Both the position numbers and the translations under genes were made by a program. Source: Hymenobacter psychrotolerans DSM 18569 (lineage in GTDB: Bacteria; Bacteroidota; Bacteroidia; Cytophagales; Hymenobacteraceae). From it: DNA of 64,000 nt. Below are positions 1-7,398 of this stretch, in pieces. The first letter of the stretch is position 1; each line of letters opens with the position of its first letter. A model generated the notes under the pieces. It did no database searches, was not told the origin of the DNA, and saw only the letters and a program-made list of their open reading frames with translations. The DNA lies in assembly GCF_900142395.1 (NCBI RefSeq), contig NZ_FRAS01000019.1, forward strand, positions 1 to 64,000, given 5' to 3'.

Positions 1-255
1 CGCCACTGGGCCATCGAAAACAGCCTGCATTGGGTGCTGGATGTCGTCTTTCGCGAGGATGAGGCCCGCAGTCGCGACCAGGTAGCGACCCGCAACTTTG
101 CTGTTTTACGCAAGCTGGCTTTCAACCTCCTGCAGCAAGGAAAACACCAACCTGGAAGCCTGCGGGCCCGACGACGAAACGCGGGCTGGAACGATACCTA
201 TATGACCCAACTTCTAACCTGCGCCCGCCAAAACGGCCGGGCAACGGCTCCCTAA
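1..255 (+). CDS. Transposase, ISAs1 family, C-terminal part
   Basis: The open frame enters from the window edge and ends at a TAA at 253-255, so only about the last 84 residues are present. The opening residues RHWAIENSLHWVLDVVFRED match the conserved C-terminal block of ISAs1/H-repeat transposases, a DDE-type family. In that block the Glu of the WxIEN motif is the last catalytic acid. The stretch ARSRDQVATRNFAVLRKLAFNLL is the usual basic and hydrophobic helix after it. The protein would cut and join the ends of its own element. Whether the whole gene is intact cannot be told from here. The first in-frame ATG, at 34, is internal and is not the true start. Confidence 0.85.
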   Translation, partial: RHWAIENSLHWVLDVVFREDEARSRDQVATRNFAVLRKLAFNLLQQGKHQPGSLRARRRNAGWNDTYMTQLLTCARQNGRATAP

Positions 256-274
256 ATTTGATGCGTAAGCCCTG
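1..274 (+). mobile_element. 3' end of an ISAs1-type insertion sequence (partial)
   Basis: The window opens inside a transposase reading frame that stops at 255. A short tail follows and appears to end at 274, where the top strand reads GCGTAAGCCCTG, so the outward-facing terminus starts CAGGGCTTACGC. The end is placed there because the minus-strand reading frame of a signal-peptide gene becomes unrelated sequence at that point. The left end and the target duplication lie outside the window, so the boundary is inferred and not confirmed by a matching inverted repeat. Confidence 0.65.
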
Positions 275-368
275 TGGCCGACGTAGTGGTGCCCTGGCTC
301 CAACCGGCGTGCGCTGACAGCAGCGTCAGCAACAGCACAAGGAGATGGCGTAAACGTAGGTGTTTCAT
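252..368 (-). pseudogene. 5' remnant of a secreted-protein gene, cut by the insertion sequence
   Basis: From the ATG at 366-368 the frame gives MKHLRLRHLLVLLLTLLSAH and then AGWSQGTTTSAT, a clear Sec signal peptide with a likely cleavage after WSQ or SAHA. After about 32 residues the frame enters the insertion sequence and stops at 252-254 with five foreign residues. The rest of the gene should lie beyond the other end of the element, outside the window. Too little of the mature protein remains to name a family. A -7 motif at 496-503 may be its original promoter. Confidence 0.6.
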
Positions 369-495
369 AAAAGGGGGTATTGGTGAGAAAAGAGGGGAGC
401 TTGGTGAAAAGCGGCGCAAAATTACATTCCAATTTACCATGGCGCATTACCGAATCGTTATGATTGGCATGGCACAGCAGGGCCTAAATCCAAGA

Positions 496-503
496 CAAAG
501 GTA
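496..503 (-). promoter_or_regulatory. Candidate -7 promoter element TACCTTTG
   Basis: The minus strand carries TACCTTTG, a full match to the Bacteroidota TAnnTTTG motif, about 127 nt upstream of the truncated secreted-protein gene. No convincing TTTG -33 box was found at the usual 19-20 nt spacing. It could still drive a transcript running into the insertion sequence. Confidence 0.4.
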
Positions 504-514
504 AGGGGGAAATT

Positions 515-1186
515 CTACAATCTGGGCCGTACGGCCTTGATATAGCGGCTTAAATAATAATCAGTTTCGAAGCTGTTTTCCACCACTCCCAAAGAGCTGG
601 AAGAATGGATAAACTGCACGCCCTCAGGTGTTGCCTCCGTTACCAGGCCCACGTGCGTGATGGTACCGCTGCCGGGGGAAGCACCGAAAAATACCAAATC
701 CCCCACCTTCAGATCCTGCGGTTTCACTGGTTCGCCCCACAAGGCCTGCTCATTGCTGGAGCGCGGAATTGCCACATTAATGGCGGCAAAAGAATTGTAG
801 AGCAGCCCCGAGCAATCCATACCCAGCCGGGATGTGCCGCCATACTTATAAGGGGTGCCCTGATAGGAGCGCGCGGTTTCTATCACCGTCACGATTTCGC
901 GGCTGGCGTTGGCGGGCGTACTGCGCCGCTTGGTCACAATCTTTGCTTTGCCAGCAGGAGTAGCGGCTTTGGTCTTGGCCTTGGCCACGGGCCGGCGAAC
1001 ACCGCGCCGGCGTTCTTCCGCCTTTATGCGCGCCATGTCGCGAGCCGAATGATACCGGCCGTTTCGGTAGTTCACTTTCTTCGAGCCGCTGCAGCTGGCC
1101 AGCCAGCCCAGCAACAGCAGCAGTAGCATTGGCCACCAAACACGCCTCTGCGTCGAATGATGTACCTTCGTCGTGTGTTCCCGCAT
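515..1186 (-). CDS. NlpC/P60 family lipoprotein, probable peptidoglycan endopeptidase
   Basis: A 223-residue protein with a lipoprotein signal (LLLLGWLASC, lipidated Cys near residue 32), then a Lys/Arg/Ala-rich linker of about 70 residues that could bind peptidoglycan or other polyanions. The C-terminal NlpC/P60 domain covers roughly residues 100-220. The cysteine of MDCSG (about 125), the histidine of THVG (about 178) and a later histidine in FIHSS (about 194) fit the papain-like Cys-His-His site. Such enzymes cut D-Glu/meso-DAP stem-peptide bonds during wall remodelling. The ATG at 1184-1186 is preferred over one nine codons upstream, because a TATCTTTG promoter motif sits five bases before it and overlaps the upstream alternative. 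It is divergent from the GlcD-type gene. Confidence 0.85.
   Translation of the reverse strand: MREHTTKVHHSTQRRVWWPMLLLLLLGWLASCSGSKKVNYRNGRYHSARDMARIKAEERRRGVRRPVAKAKTKAATPAGKAKIVTKRRSTPANASREIVTVIETARSYQGTPYKYGGTSRLGMDCSGLLYNSFAAINVAIPRSSNEQALWGEPVKPQDLKVGDLVFFGASPGSGTITHVGLVTEATPEGVQFIHSSSSLGVVENSFETDYYLSRYIKAVRPRL
1163..1170 (+). promoter_or_regulatory. Possible -7 element TACCTTCG of the GlcD-type gene
   Basis: TACCTTCG differs from TAnnTTTG at one position and lies 58 nt before the GlcD-type start codon. The same TTCG variant occurs before two other genes here (3891-3898 and 5681-5688). It is a motif match only. Confidence 0.3.
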
Positions 1187-1191
1187 CGGGT

Positions 1192-1199
1192 CAAAGATA
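1192..1199 (-). promoter_or_regulatory. -7 promoter element TATCTTTG of the NlpC/P60 gene
   Basis: TATCTTTG on the minus strand matches TAnnTTTG and lies only 5 nt from the chosen ATG, so the transcript would be almost or fully leaderless. It also argues that the nine upstream codons are not translated. Confidence 0.55.
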
Positions 1200-1228
1200 G
1201 GCAAAACAGCCATTTGGCGCCTCTATAT

Positions 1229-2650
1229 ATGAATTTCAACTCCCTGACTCCCGAGTTGGTTGTCGCCTTCGAAACCATTGTTGGGCCGGAGCATGTGCTG
1301 ACGGCCCGGCGCGCCGAAGCCACCGCCACCGCCGATACCTACGCCGACTACGGCCGCGACCATACCGAGGACCTGCATTTCGCTCCTGATGTAGTGTTGC
1401 GCCCCGCTAACGCCGAACAAATCAGCCAGATTGTGCGCCTCTGCCACGAGCACCGCATTCCGGTGACGCCGCGCGGCGCCGGAACGGGCTTGTCGGGCGG
1501 GGCCCTGCCCATTCATCATGGCGTGGTGCTGAGCACGGAGCGGCTCAACAAAATCATTCAGATAGATGAGCGCAACCTGCAGGCCACCGTGGAGCCGGGC
1601 GTAGTGAACGAGGCGTTTCAGCAGGCGGTGCAGGCAGTGGGGCTATTTTATCCGCCCGACCCGGCGAGCAAGGGCAGCTGCTTTCTGGGGGGCAACCTCG
1701 CGCACAGCAGCGGCGGCCCCAAAGCCGTGAAATACGGTACCACCCGCGACTATGTGCTCAACCTGCAGGTAGTGCTGCCCACCGGCGACATCATCTGGAC
1801 GGCCGCCAACACGCTCAAAAACTCCACCGGCTACAACCTTACGCAGCTCATGGTAGGCTCGGAAGGCACGCTGGGCATCATCACGAAAGTGGTGTTCCGG
1901 CTCCTGCCCTACCCCAAGCAGAACATTCTGATGCTGGTGCCTTTCCGGCAGGAAGAGCAGGCCGCTGAGGCTGTATCGGCCGTGTTCCGGGCGGGCATCA
2001 TTCCGTCGGGCATGGAGTTTATGGAACGCGAAGCCATTGCGTGGTCTTCCGACTACCTCAAGATTCCGCTCACGCTGCCTGAGGATATCCGCGCCCACCT
2101 GCTGATTGAGTTGGACGGCCAGGACCTGGACGAGCTCTACAAGGAAGCCGAACAGGTATACGGCGTGCTGGAGCACTACGACGTGGGCGAAATCCTGCTC
2201 GCCGACAACGCCACGCAGAAAGATGAGCTGTGGAAAATCCGGCGCAACATCGGCAACTCGGTGCGCTACAACTCGGTGTACAAGGAAGAGGATACGGTGG
2301 TGCCGCGCGCCGAGCTGCCCACGCTGCTCAAAGGCGTGAAGGAAATCGGGGCGCGCTATGGCTTCAAGAGCGTGTGCTACGGCCACGCCGGCGACGGTAA
2401 CCTGCACGTCAACATCATCCGCGGCGACCTGGACGACGACATGTGGAATGTGGGCCTGCGCCAGCCTATCACCGAAATCTTCGAGTTGTGCGTGAAGCTG
2501 GGCGGCACCATTTCCGGCGAGCATGGCATCGGGCTGGTGCAGAAAGGCTACATCGGCATTGCCCTGCCCGACACGAATCTGGAGCTCATGCGCGGCATCA
2601 AGCGCGTATTCGACCCGAACGGCATCCTGAATCCGGGCAAGATTTTCTAG
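1229..2650 (+). CDS. FAD-linked oxidase, GlcD / D-lactate dehydrogenase type
   Basis: A 473-residue flavoprotein of the VAO/PCMH family. The FAD-binding domain is in the first half: RGAGTGLSGGALP near residue 95 is the pyrophosphate-binding loop, and GSEGTLGIITKVVFRLLP closes it. The C-terminal FAD-oxidase domain contains YGHAGDGNLHVNI, and the protein ends with SGEHGIGLVQKGY and DPNGILNPGK, all typical of glycolate oxidase subunit GlcD and D-2-hydroxyacid dehydrogenases. It should oxidise glycolate, D-lactate or a similar 2-hydroxyacid and pass electrons on. GlcE and GlcF genes are not adjacent, so a stand-alone D-2-hydroxyacid dehydrogenase is equally likely. The ATG at 1229 starts the family-typical MNFNSLTPELV; in-frame codons upstream would overlap the divergent promoter. 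Confidence 0.88.
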   Translation: MNFNSLTPELVVAFETIVGPEHVLTARRAEATATADTYADYGRDHTEDLHFAPDVVLRPANAEQISQIVRLCHEHRIPVTPRGAGTGLSGGALPIHHGVVLSTERLNKIIQIDERNLQATVEPGVVNEAFQQAVQAVGLFYPPDPASKGSCFLGGNLAHSSGGPKAVKYGTTRDYVLNLQVVLPTGDIIWTAANTLKNSTGYNLTQLMVGSEGTLGIITKVVFRLLPYPKQNILMLVPFRQEEQAAEAVSAVFRAGIIPSGMEFMEREAIAWSSDYLKIPLTLPEDIRAHLLIELDGQDLDELYKEAEQVYGVLEHYDVGEILLADNATQKDELWKIRRNIGNSVRYNSVYKEEDTVVPRAELPTLLKGVKEIGARYGFKSVCYGHAGDGNLHVNIIRGDLDDDMWNVGLRQPITEIFELCVKLGGTISGEHGIGLVQKGYIGIALPDTNLELMRGIKRVFDPNGILNPGKIF

Positions 2651-2673
2651 GTTCTACAGCACTTTGTTGAATC

Positions 2674-2710
2674 AGCAAGGCCCGCCGGAATTATTCCGGC
2701 GGGCCTTGCT
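2674..2710. terminator. Bidirectional hairpin terminator
   Basis: Perfect 17-bp arms (2674-2690 and 2694-2710) with a 3-nt loop lie between two convergent genes, the GlcD-type oxidase and a glycosyltransferase. There is no clear T-run on either side, so termination is inferred from stem strength and position. Confidence 0.7.
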
Positions 2711-2713
2711 AGT

Positions 2714-3772
2714 TCAGGCAGACAGCTCTTTCAGGGCTTTATCCAGCTGCCGGAACAGCTCCGTGTTGCCGGTCTGCTGGTACTGACTCAGCGCCTGTGC
2801 GAAGCTGGCTATGTCGTAGAGAAAGGCCTTGAGATGGTCGGCAGTAAGGGTATCGAAGTGGCGGCCATAGCCGAGCTTCTCGACTTCGGCAGCATTGAGA
2901 AACTGCTCGAACTGAGCCGGAATGGGTACGGCGCAGATGGGTTTGCGCAGGTACACGGCCTCACTGATCAGCGAGAAGCCGCCATTCGTGACGACGGCCC
3001 GGGCCGAAGCCAGATCCTCGATAAAGCCCTGCTCGCTGAATGCTTTCAGCTGCACGTTGCCATGGCTTTCCTCCTTATTAAAGCCATACACCCGGAATTC
3101 CTGCTCGGGCATGGTCTGCAGCAGCGGCACCAGGTCTTTCTGGTTGGTGGCCGACTGGTACAGCAGCACGTGCTGGCCGGTGCTGGGCCGGGCCGCCAGA
3201 ATTTCGGGCCGGATGATGGGCGGCACCAGCGTGGTGTTGGGCTTAATAACCGGCAGCGGGAAAAATGTGCTGACGAAATAGTGCCGGCTGCGCGGCAGTT
3301 TGGCCCGCACAATGGCCCGCGCCAGCGCCAGGTTGTCGCGCTCCGGCGGCGGCACCGCCACGTCCAGCCGGGCCCGACTGATAATCTGCATGTTGTCGAT
3401 GCTGATGACGGGCAGGCGCTTCCACTTGGCGAACAGGTAGCTGAACGACTCGAAATCGGAAATCACCACGTCGAACTCCACGCCGCACAGCAGCTCCCGG
3501 TACTTGCGGAAGTTGACGAGCAGATTCTCCGGCGCCGTGCGCAACGTGAGCACGGCCGTGCGGGAGCGGCTTACGCTGAGGTTTTTGTAGGCCAGATGGT
3601 AGCCCCGAATTTCGTGCACGCGGCCCGCAAACGTACGGTCCAGCAGCTGAAAGGCGCGGGCGCTGCTCACCACGCACACCTCGTGCCCCTGTTCCAGCAG
3701 GTATTGAATCACGACTTTGCTGCGGGTAGCGTGGCCCATTCCTTCGCCGGGCACTCCATATAGTATGTTCAT
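2714..3772 (-). CDS. Glycosyltransferase, MJ1255/MurG-like GT-B family
   Basis: A 352-residue protein beginning MNILYGVPGEGMGHATRSK. The glycine-rich GxGMGHATR loop near residue 10 is the signature of the N-terminal Rossmann domain in MJ1255-type glycosyltransferases. The C-terminal half has VLLYQSATNQKDLVPLLQ and VVTNGGFSLISEAVYLRKP, the GG-containing nucleotide-sugar pocket seen in MurG-like GT-B enzymes. No signal peptide or membrane span is seen, so it is probably cytosolic or membrane-associated. The sugar donor and acceptor cannot be predicted. It has its own neighbourhood, convergent with GlcD and separated by a strong hairpin. Confidence 0.75.
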   Translation of the reverse strand: MNILYGVPGEGMGHATRSKVVIQYLLEQGHEVCVVSSARAFQLLDRTFAGRVHEIRGYHLAYKNLSVSRSRTAVLTLRTAPENLLVNFRKYRELLCGVEFDVVISDFESFSYLFAKWKRLPVISIDNMQIISRARLDVAVPPPERDNLALARAIVRAKLPRSRHYFVSTFFPLPVIKPNTTLVPPIIRPEILAARPSTGQHVLLYQSATNQKDLVPLLQTMPEQEFRVYGFNKEESHGNVQLKAFSEQGFIEDLASARAVVTNGGFSLISEAVYLRKPICAVPIPAQFEQFLNAAEVEKLGYGRHFDTLTADHLKAFLYDIASFAQALSQYQQTGNTELFRQLDKALKELSA

Positions 3773-3890
3773 CGGGGCGAAATAAAACCTAAAAATCGGC
3801 TTGGCGAAAACCGGGCGCGGCCAGCCCCGAAACGCTGCACCTGCGGGCTCACCAGCGCCAGTCGGCAGAACGGGCTGGCAGAAAAGTGGC

Positions 3891-3898
3891 TACTTTCG
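3891..3898 (+). promoter_or_regulatory. Possible -7 element TACTTTCG
   Basis: One mismatch from TAnnTTTG, 60 nt before the start of the lipoprotein gene at 3959. No -33 box was identified. Confidence 0.3.
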
Positions 3899-3958
3899 GC
3901 CTGATTTTGGCGTACGCGCCTTTTCGACTGCTTTTCTCTCTGCTTCTGCCTGCTGCGT

Positions 3959-4876
3959 ATGAACCGCTCTACTCCCCTTCGTCCGGCCCTGGGGCTGGCT
4001 GTTGCCACTTTGCTGCTGGCCACAGGCTGTTCGGCCCCGCGTGCCATCACCAGCTCCGGCAAAGTCACGCCGCGCGGCGAGTTCCGGGGTGGTGGCAACC
4101 TCTCGTTTAACATAGCCACCGAAACCATCAGCAAGACGGGTTCTGCGCTGGTTTCTGCTGCTTCTGAGGCCGCCAGCAAAGACACGGTCGGCTATTCCGG
4201 CACCATCGAGAAGCTGCAGCTGGCGGCCCTGGCCTACGTGCTCGACCCGGTACGCGCCACCCCCGATTTGTACCTGCGCTATGGCGTGGTCGAGCGGATT
4301 GACGTGGGCTATAAGTACGCCTTTGGCTCCCACGTTTTCGATGCCATGTTCCAGTTTATGGGCCCTACCGGCACCCCGGAGCGGCCCGGCGGACCAGCGG
4401 GGGCCATGTACGGCAGTATTGGGCTGCAGTTTGCCACGCAGCGCGCCAAGCTGCCCAGCGTGCCGTTTCTGTCCGATGTGGCCGACGTACTTGGCTTCCG
4501 CGCTACCCGCAAAGACCTCATCATCCCGCTCGTATTCAGCCACTCATTTGGGCCGGAAGAGGAAATCGGGGCGGTTTCCTACGGCGTGGTGTATTCCCGC
4601 TCCTTCATGCGCTATGGCTTCGAGCCGACGCGTGTGTTCCAGGGCAACTCCCAGATTCCGTATCTGCCGCTGCAAAAAGTGAACTACGGCGCCTTCGGGG
4701 CCTTTGCCAACGCCAAAATCGGCTACCGTTACGTGTACTTCATTCCGTCGTTGAGCATTTATTACCAGAACTACGGCACCTACCAGCTGCTCAACAATGC
4801 CAGCGGCAAGCTTAGCGGCCTCACCGTGGTGCCCAGCGTTGGGCTGCAGTTCCGGGTGCCTTCCAGCCGACGGTAA
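3959..4876 (+). CDS. Lipoprotein of unknown function, probable outer-membrane barrel-like domain
   Basis: A 305-residue protein with a lipoprotein signal (LLLATGC, Cys near residue 24). The remainder is rich in alternating aromatic and hydrophobic stretches, such as YLRYGVVERIDVGYKYAF, KIGYRYVYFIPSLSIYYQNY and a C-terminal SVGLQFRVP. This resembles the strands of small outer-membrane beta-barrels or autotransporter-like porins. I recognise no named family. It stands alone on the plus strand between two minus-strand genes, with TerC convergent 40 bp downstream. The outer-membrane location is inferred from composition only. Confidence 0.7.
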   Translation: MNRSTPLRPALGLAVATLLLATGCSAPRAITSSGKVTPRGEFRGGGNLSFNIATETISKTGSALVSAASEAASKDTVGYSGTIEKLQLAALAYVLDPVRATPDLYLRYGVVERIDVGYKYAFGSHVFDAMFQFMGPTGTPERPGGPAGAMYGSIGLQFATQRAKLPSVPFLSDVADVLGFRATRKDLIIPLVFSHSFGPEEEIGAVSYGVVYSRSFMRYGFEPTRVFQGNSQIPYLPLQKVNYGAFGAFANAKIGYRYVYFIPSLSIYYQNYGTYQLLNNASGKLSGLTVVPSVGLQFRVPSSRR

Positions 4877-4916
4877 TTCGCGCCAAAACCAGCCAGCTTG
4901 TAACCGTTCCTCCAGG

Positions 4917-5672
4917 CTATTCGCTTACGCGGCGGCCCTTAAACCAGGCAGCCAGCAGCGGCACACCAAAAATGGCGACGGTGAGCATGGTCAGGCCGGC
5001 GTCGGCGGTTTCGCTGCCCAGAAACCGGCTGAACGGGTGCGCCGGGAAGTAGTGCTCCACCAACGACAGCAGCAGCTTCAGCCCCAGCAACCCGATAACG
5101 ACGAAGGCGGCCGTTTCCAGAAACGGGTACTTGGCCATCAGCAGCACAAACGCCTGCGCCACCAGCCGCATGGCCAGAATCCCGATAAAGACCCCGACGC
5201 ATACCAGAATCATGTTGTCGGTGAAGGCCACCACGGCAAACACGTTGTCGATGGAGAAAGCCAGATCCATCAGCTCAATCAGGGCCACGGTAGCCCAGAA
5301 TGGGCCCAGCAGACCCAGTGTGCTGCGGTATAGCCAGCTTTGCTGCTTGTCTGGCTGATCATCTTCCTCCTTGGTTTTGGCCTTGAACTGCGCATACACC
5401 AGGTAGAGAAGGTAGAGCCCACCCAGCGGCTTGAGAAACCAGAACTCAATCAGGAACGAGGCGAACAGCAGGCACAACCCCCGAAACACATAGGCCCCCA
5501 CAATGCCGTAGCGCAGGGCTTTCTGCTGCTGGTGCTTGGGCAGGTCGCTGACCATGGTCGCCAGCACGGCCGCGTTATCCACGGAAAGCAGACTTTCGAT
5601 GATGACCAGATTGCCCACAATGGCCAGCGCGGCCAGGGGGTTGTCGAGAATTTGCTCCAGATGAATGTTCAT
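4917..5672 (-). CDS. TerC family integral membrane protein
   Basis: A 251-residue protein with about seven membrane segments. It carries the TerC hallmarks: NLVIIESLLSVDNAAVLATM near residue 21, with the conserved acidic and asparagine residues in ESLLSVDNA, and a repeat of that motif later as LIELMDLAFSIDNVFAVVAF. TerC proteins (also YceF/YkoY/Alx-like) are linked to metal-ion export, mainly manganese, and in some bacteria to tellurite resistance or metalation of exported proteins. A charged cytoplasmic loop, KAKTKEEDDQPDKQQ, sits between segments 3 and 4. No ter operon partners are nearby, so a general metal-homeostasis role is more likely than tellurite resistance. Confidence 0.88.
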   Translation of the reverse strand: MNIHLEQILDNPLAALAIVGNLVIIESLLSVDNAAVLATMVSDLPKHQQQKALRYGIVGAYVFRGLCLLFASFLIEFWFLKPLGGLYLLYLVYAQFKAKTKEEDDQPDKQQSWLYRSTLGLLGPFWATVALIELMDLAFSIDNVFAVVAFTDNMILVCVGVFIGILAMRLVAQAFVLLMAKYPFLETAAFVVIGLLGLKLLLSLVEHYFPAHPFSRFLGSETADAGLTMLTVAIFGVPLLAAWFKGRRVSE

Positions 5673-5680
5673 GCCGAGGG

Positions 5681-5688
5681 CGAAAGTA
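5681..5688 (-). promoter_or_regulatory. Possible -7 element TACTTTCG of the TerC gene
   Basis: TACTTTCG on the minus strand lies 8 nt before the TerC ATG. It differs from TAnnTTTG at one position and gives a near-leaderless geometry. Confidence 0.35.
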
Positions 5689-5828
5689 CGTCCTTTTGAG
5701 AGTCTGCCGAAGCCCGGCCGGGTGCGCGCCGGCTACGTCCGGGCCCGGCAAAGATGGTAGCGCCGGCGTATTCTGCTTCCCCCGAAACTCCGTAACTTGC
5801 CTTTCCTGCTCTGGAAAATTCCCCCACC

Positions 5829-7325
5829 ATGCTTCACTTTTATCTCAACGACCACCGCATCAGCACGGCCGAGCCGGCCGGCAGCGCGCTGCTCGATTTT
5901 ATCCGTTATCAGCAACACCTGAAGGGCACTAAAATAGGCTGCCGCGAAGGCGACTGTGGCGCCTGCACCGTGCTGGTGGGCGAGCTGGACGCTAACGGCA
6001 CCATCCGCTACCAATCCATGACTTCCTGCCTGACGCCGCTCGGCAACGCCCACGGCAAGCACATCGTGACGGTGGAAGGCATCAATGCGGCCGGCGGGCA
6101 GCTTACGCCGGTGCAGCAGGCCATTGTGCAGGAAGGCGGCTCGCAGTGCGGCTTCTGCACCGTGGGCTTCGTAATGTCGCTCACCGGGCACAGCCTCAGC
6201 AGCAAGCCCGCCACCCCGGAAACCGCCCTGGCCGCCATCGACGGTAATATTTGCCGCTGCACCGGCTACAAAAGTCTGGAGCGCGCCACGGCCGCCCTCA
6301 CCGGGCAGCTGCAGGAGCGCCCGGCCACCGAGGCCCTGAGCTGGCTGGCGGAGCAGCAGTTTGTGCCGGCCTATTTCAAGGCTATGCCCACGCGGCTGGC
6401 GGCTTTGCAGGCCGAATTGCAGGAGCCTACTACGCACGCCACGGGTGTAGGCGGCATCACCAACGGCTCTTTCGTGAATGGGCCCAACGGATTTGCAGCG
6501 GCAGCCCGGCAGGTGCTGGGCGGCGGCACCGATTTGCTGGTGCAGCGCCTGGAGCAGATGCGCGAAACGCCTGTGCGCCTCGTGTATGATCTGGCCGAGC
6601 TGCGTGGTATTTCGCCCGTAGATGAGCGGGGCCGCGTGACGCTGGGCGCCGCTACCACCGCCGAGCAGCTGCGGGCTTCCGAGATGATGAATCAGCTGTT
6701 TCCGCGGCTGCCGGAGTATCTCAAGCTGGTATCGAGCACACCCATCCGCAACATGGGCACGGTGGCCGGCAATTTTATCAATGCCTCTCCCATCGGCGAC
6801 CTGACCATCTTCTTCCTGGCCCTCGATGCTGAAGTAACCTTGGTTGGCCCCACCCAGGACGCCCGCGTGCTGCCGCTGCACGAGTTGTACCAGGGCTACA
6901 AACAGCTGGCGAAATTTCCCGAAGAGCAGGTAACGGCTATTAGTTTCCGTGCGCCCCGTCCCGGCGAGTTTTTCCACTTTGAGAAGGTTTCGAAGCGCAC
7001 CCACCTCGATATTGCCAGCGTAAACTCGGCAGCCTGGCTGCAAGCCAAGGACGGTATCATTCAGGCGGCGCGCATCTCGGCGGGCGGTGTGGGTCCGATA
7101 CCCCTGCGCCTTCACCGCACGGCCGCGTTCCTGGAAGGGCGCGAAGTCAACATCGAAACGCTGCAGGCTGCCAACCAGGTAGCCCAGCAGGAAATTCACC
7201 CTATCAGCGACGCCCGCGGCTCGGCCGAGTACAAGCGCCTGCTGTTGCGCCAGCTGCTGTTCGCGCATTTCCTGCAGTTTTTCCCCGAGCGGCTGGCTAT
7301 GCAGGAGCTGCTGGCCGCCAACTAA
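5829..7325 (+). CDS. xdhA: Xanthine dehydrogenase small subunit (2Fe-2S and FAD domains)
   Basis: A 498-residue iron-sulfur flavoprotein that carries electrons from the molybdenum site on XdhB to NAD+ in purine breakdown (hypoxanthine to xanthine to urate). The plant-type 2Fe-2S domain is at the N-terminus with CREGDCGACTVL (about residues 38-50). The second 2Fe-2S helical domain has QCGFCTVGFV and GNICRCTGY (about 110-145). The FAD domain follows, with VLGGGTDLLVQRLE near 230 and STPIRNMGTVAGNFINASPIGD near 305. Length and domain order match bacterial XdhA. It heads a same-strand run with xdhB, a small membrane gene and xdhC, spaced closely enough to be one operon. Confidence 0.95.
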   Translation: MLHFYLNDHRISTAEPAGSALLDFIRYQQHLKGTKIGCREGDCGACTVLVGELDANGTIRYQSMTSCLTPLGNAHGKHIVTVEGINAAGGQLTPVQQAIVQEGGSQCGFCTVGFVMSLTGHSLSSKPATPETALAAIDGNICRCTGYKSLERATAALTGQLQERPATEALSWLAEQQFVPAYFKAMPTRLAALQAELQEPTTHATGVGGITNGSFVNGPNGFAAAARQVLGGGTDLLVQRLEQMRETPVRLVYDLAELRGISPVDERGRVTLGAATTAEQLRASEMMNQLFPRLPEYLKLVSSTPIRNMGTVAGNFINASPIGDLTIFFLALDAEVTLVGPTQDARVLPLHELYQGYKQLAKFPEEQVTAISFRAPRPGEFFHFEKVSKRTHLDIASVNSAAWLQAKDGIIQAARISAGGVGPIPLRLHRTAAFLEGREVNIETLQAANQVAQQEIHPISDARGSAEYKRLLLRQLLFAHFLQFFPERLAMQELLAAN

Positions 7326-7398
7326 GATTCTGCGCTGACAGTTAAGCCGCCTTTCCCTCAGTTCCGGCACTTTTCGTGCTGCTTCTCACCCATTTCCC

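Noticed and set aside
5733..7370. A 545-codon open frame on the minus strand opposite xdhA
   Set aside because: xdhA is recognised by several motifs. The minus-strand frame would also overlap the xdhA promoter region and has no domains.
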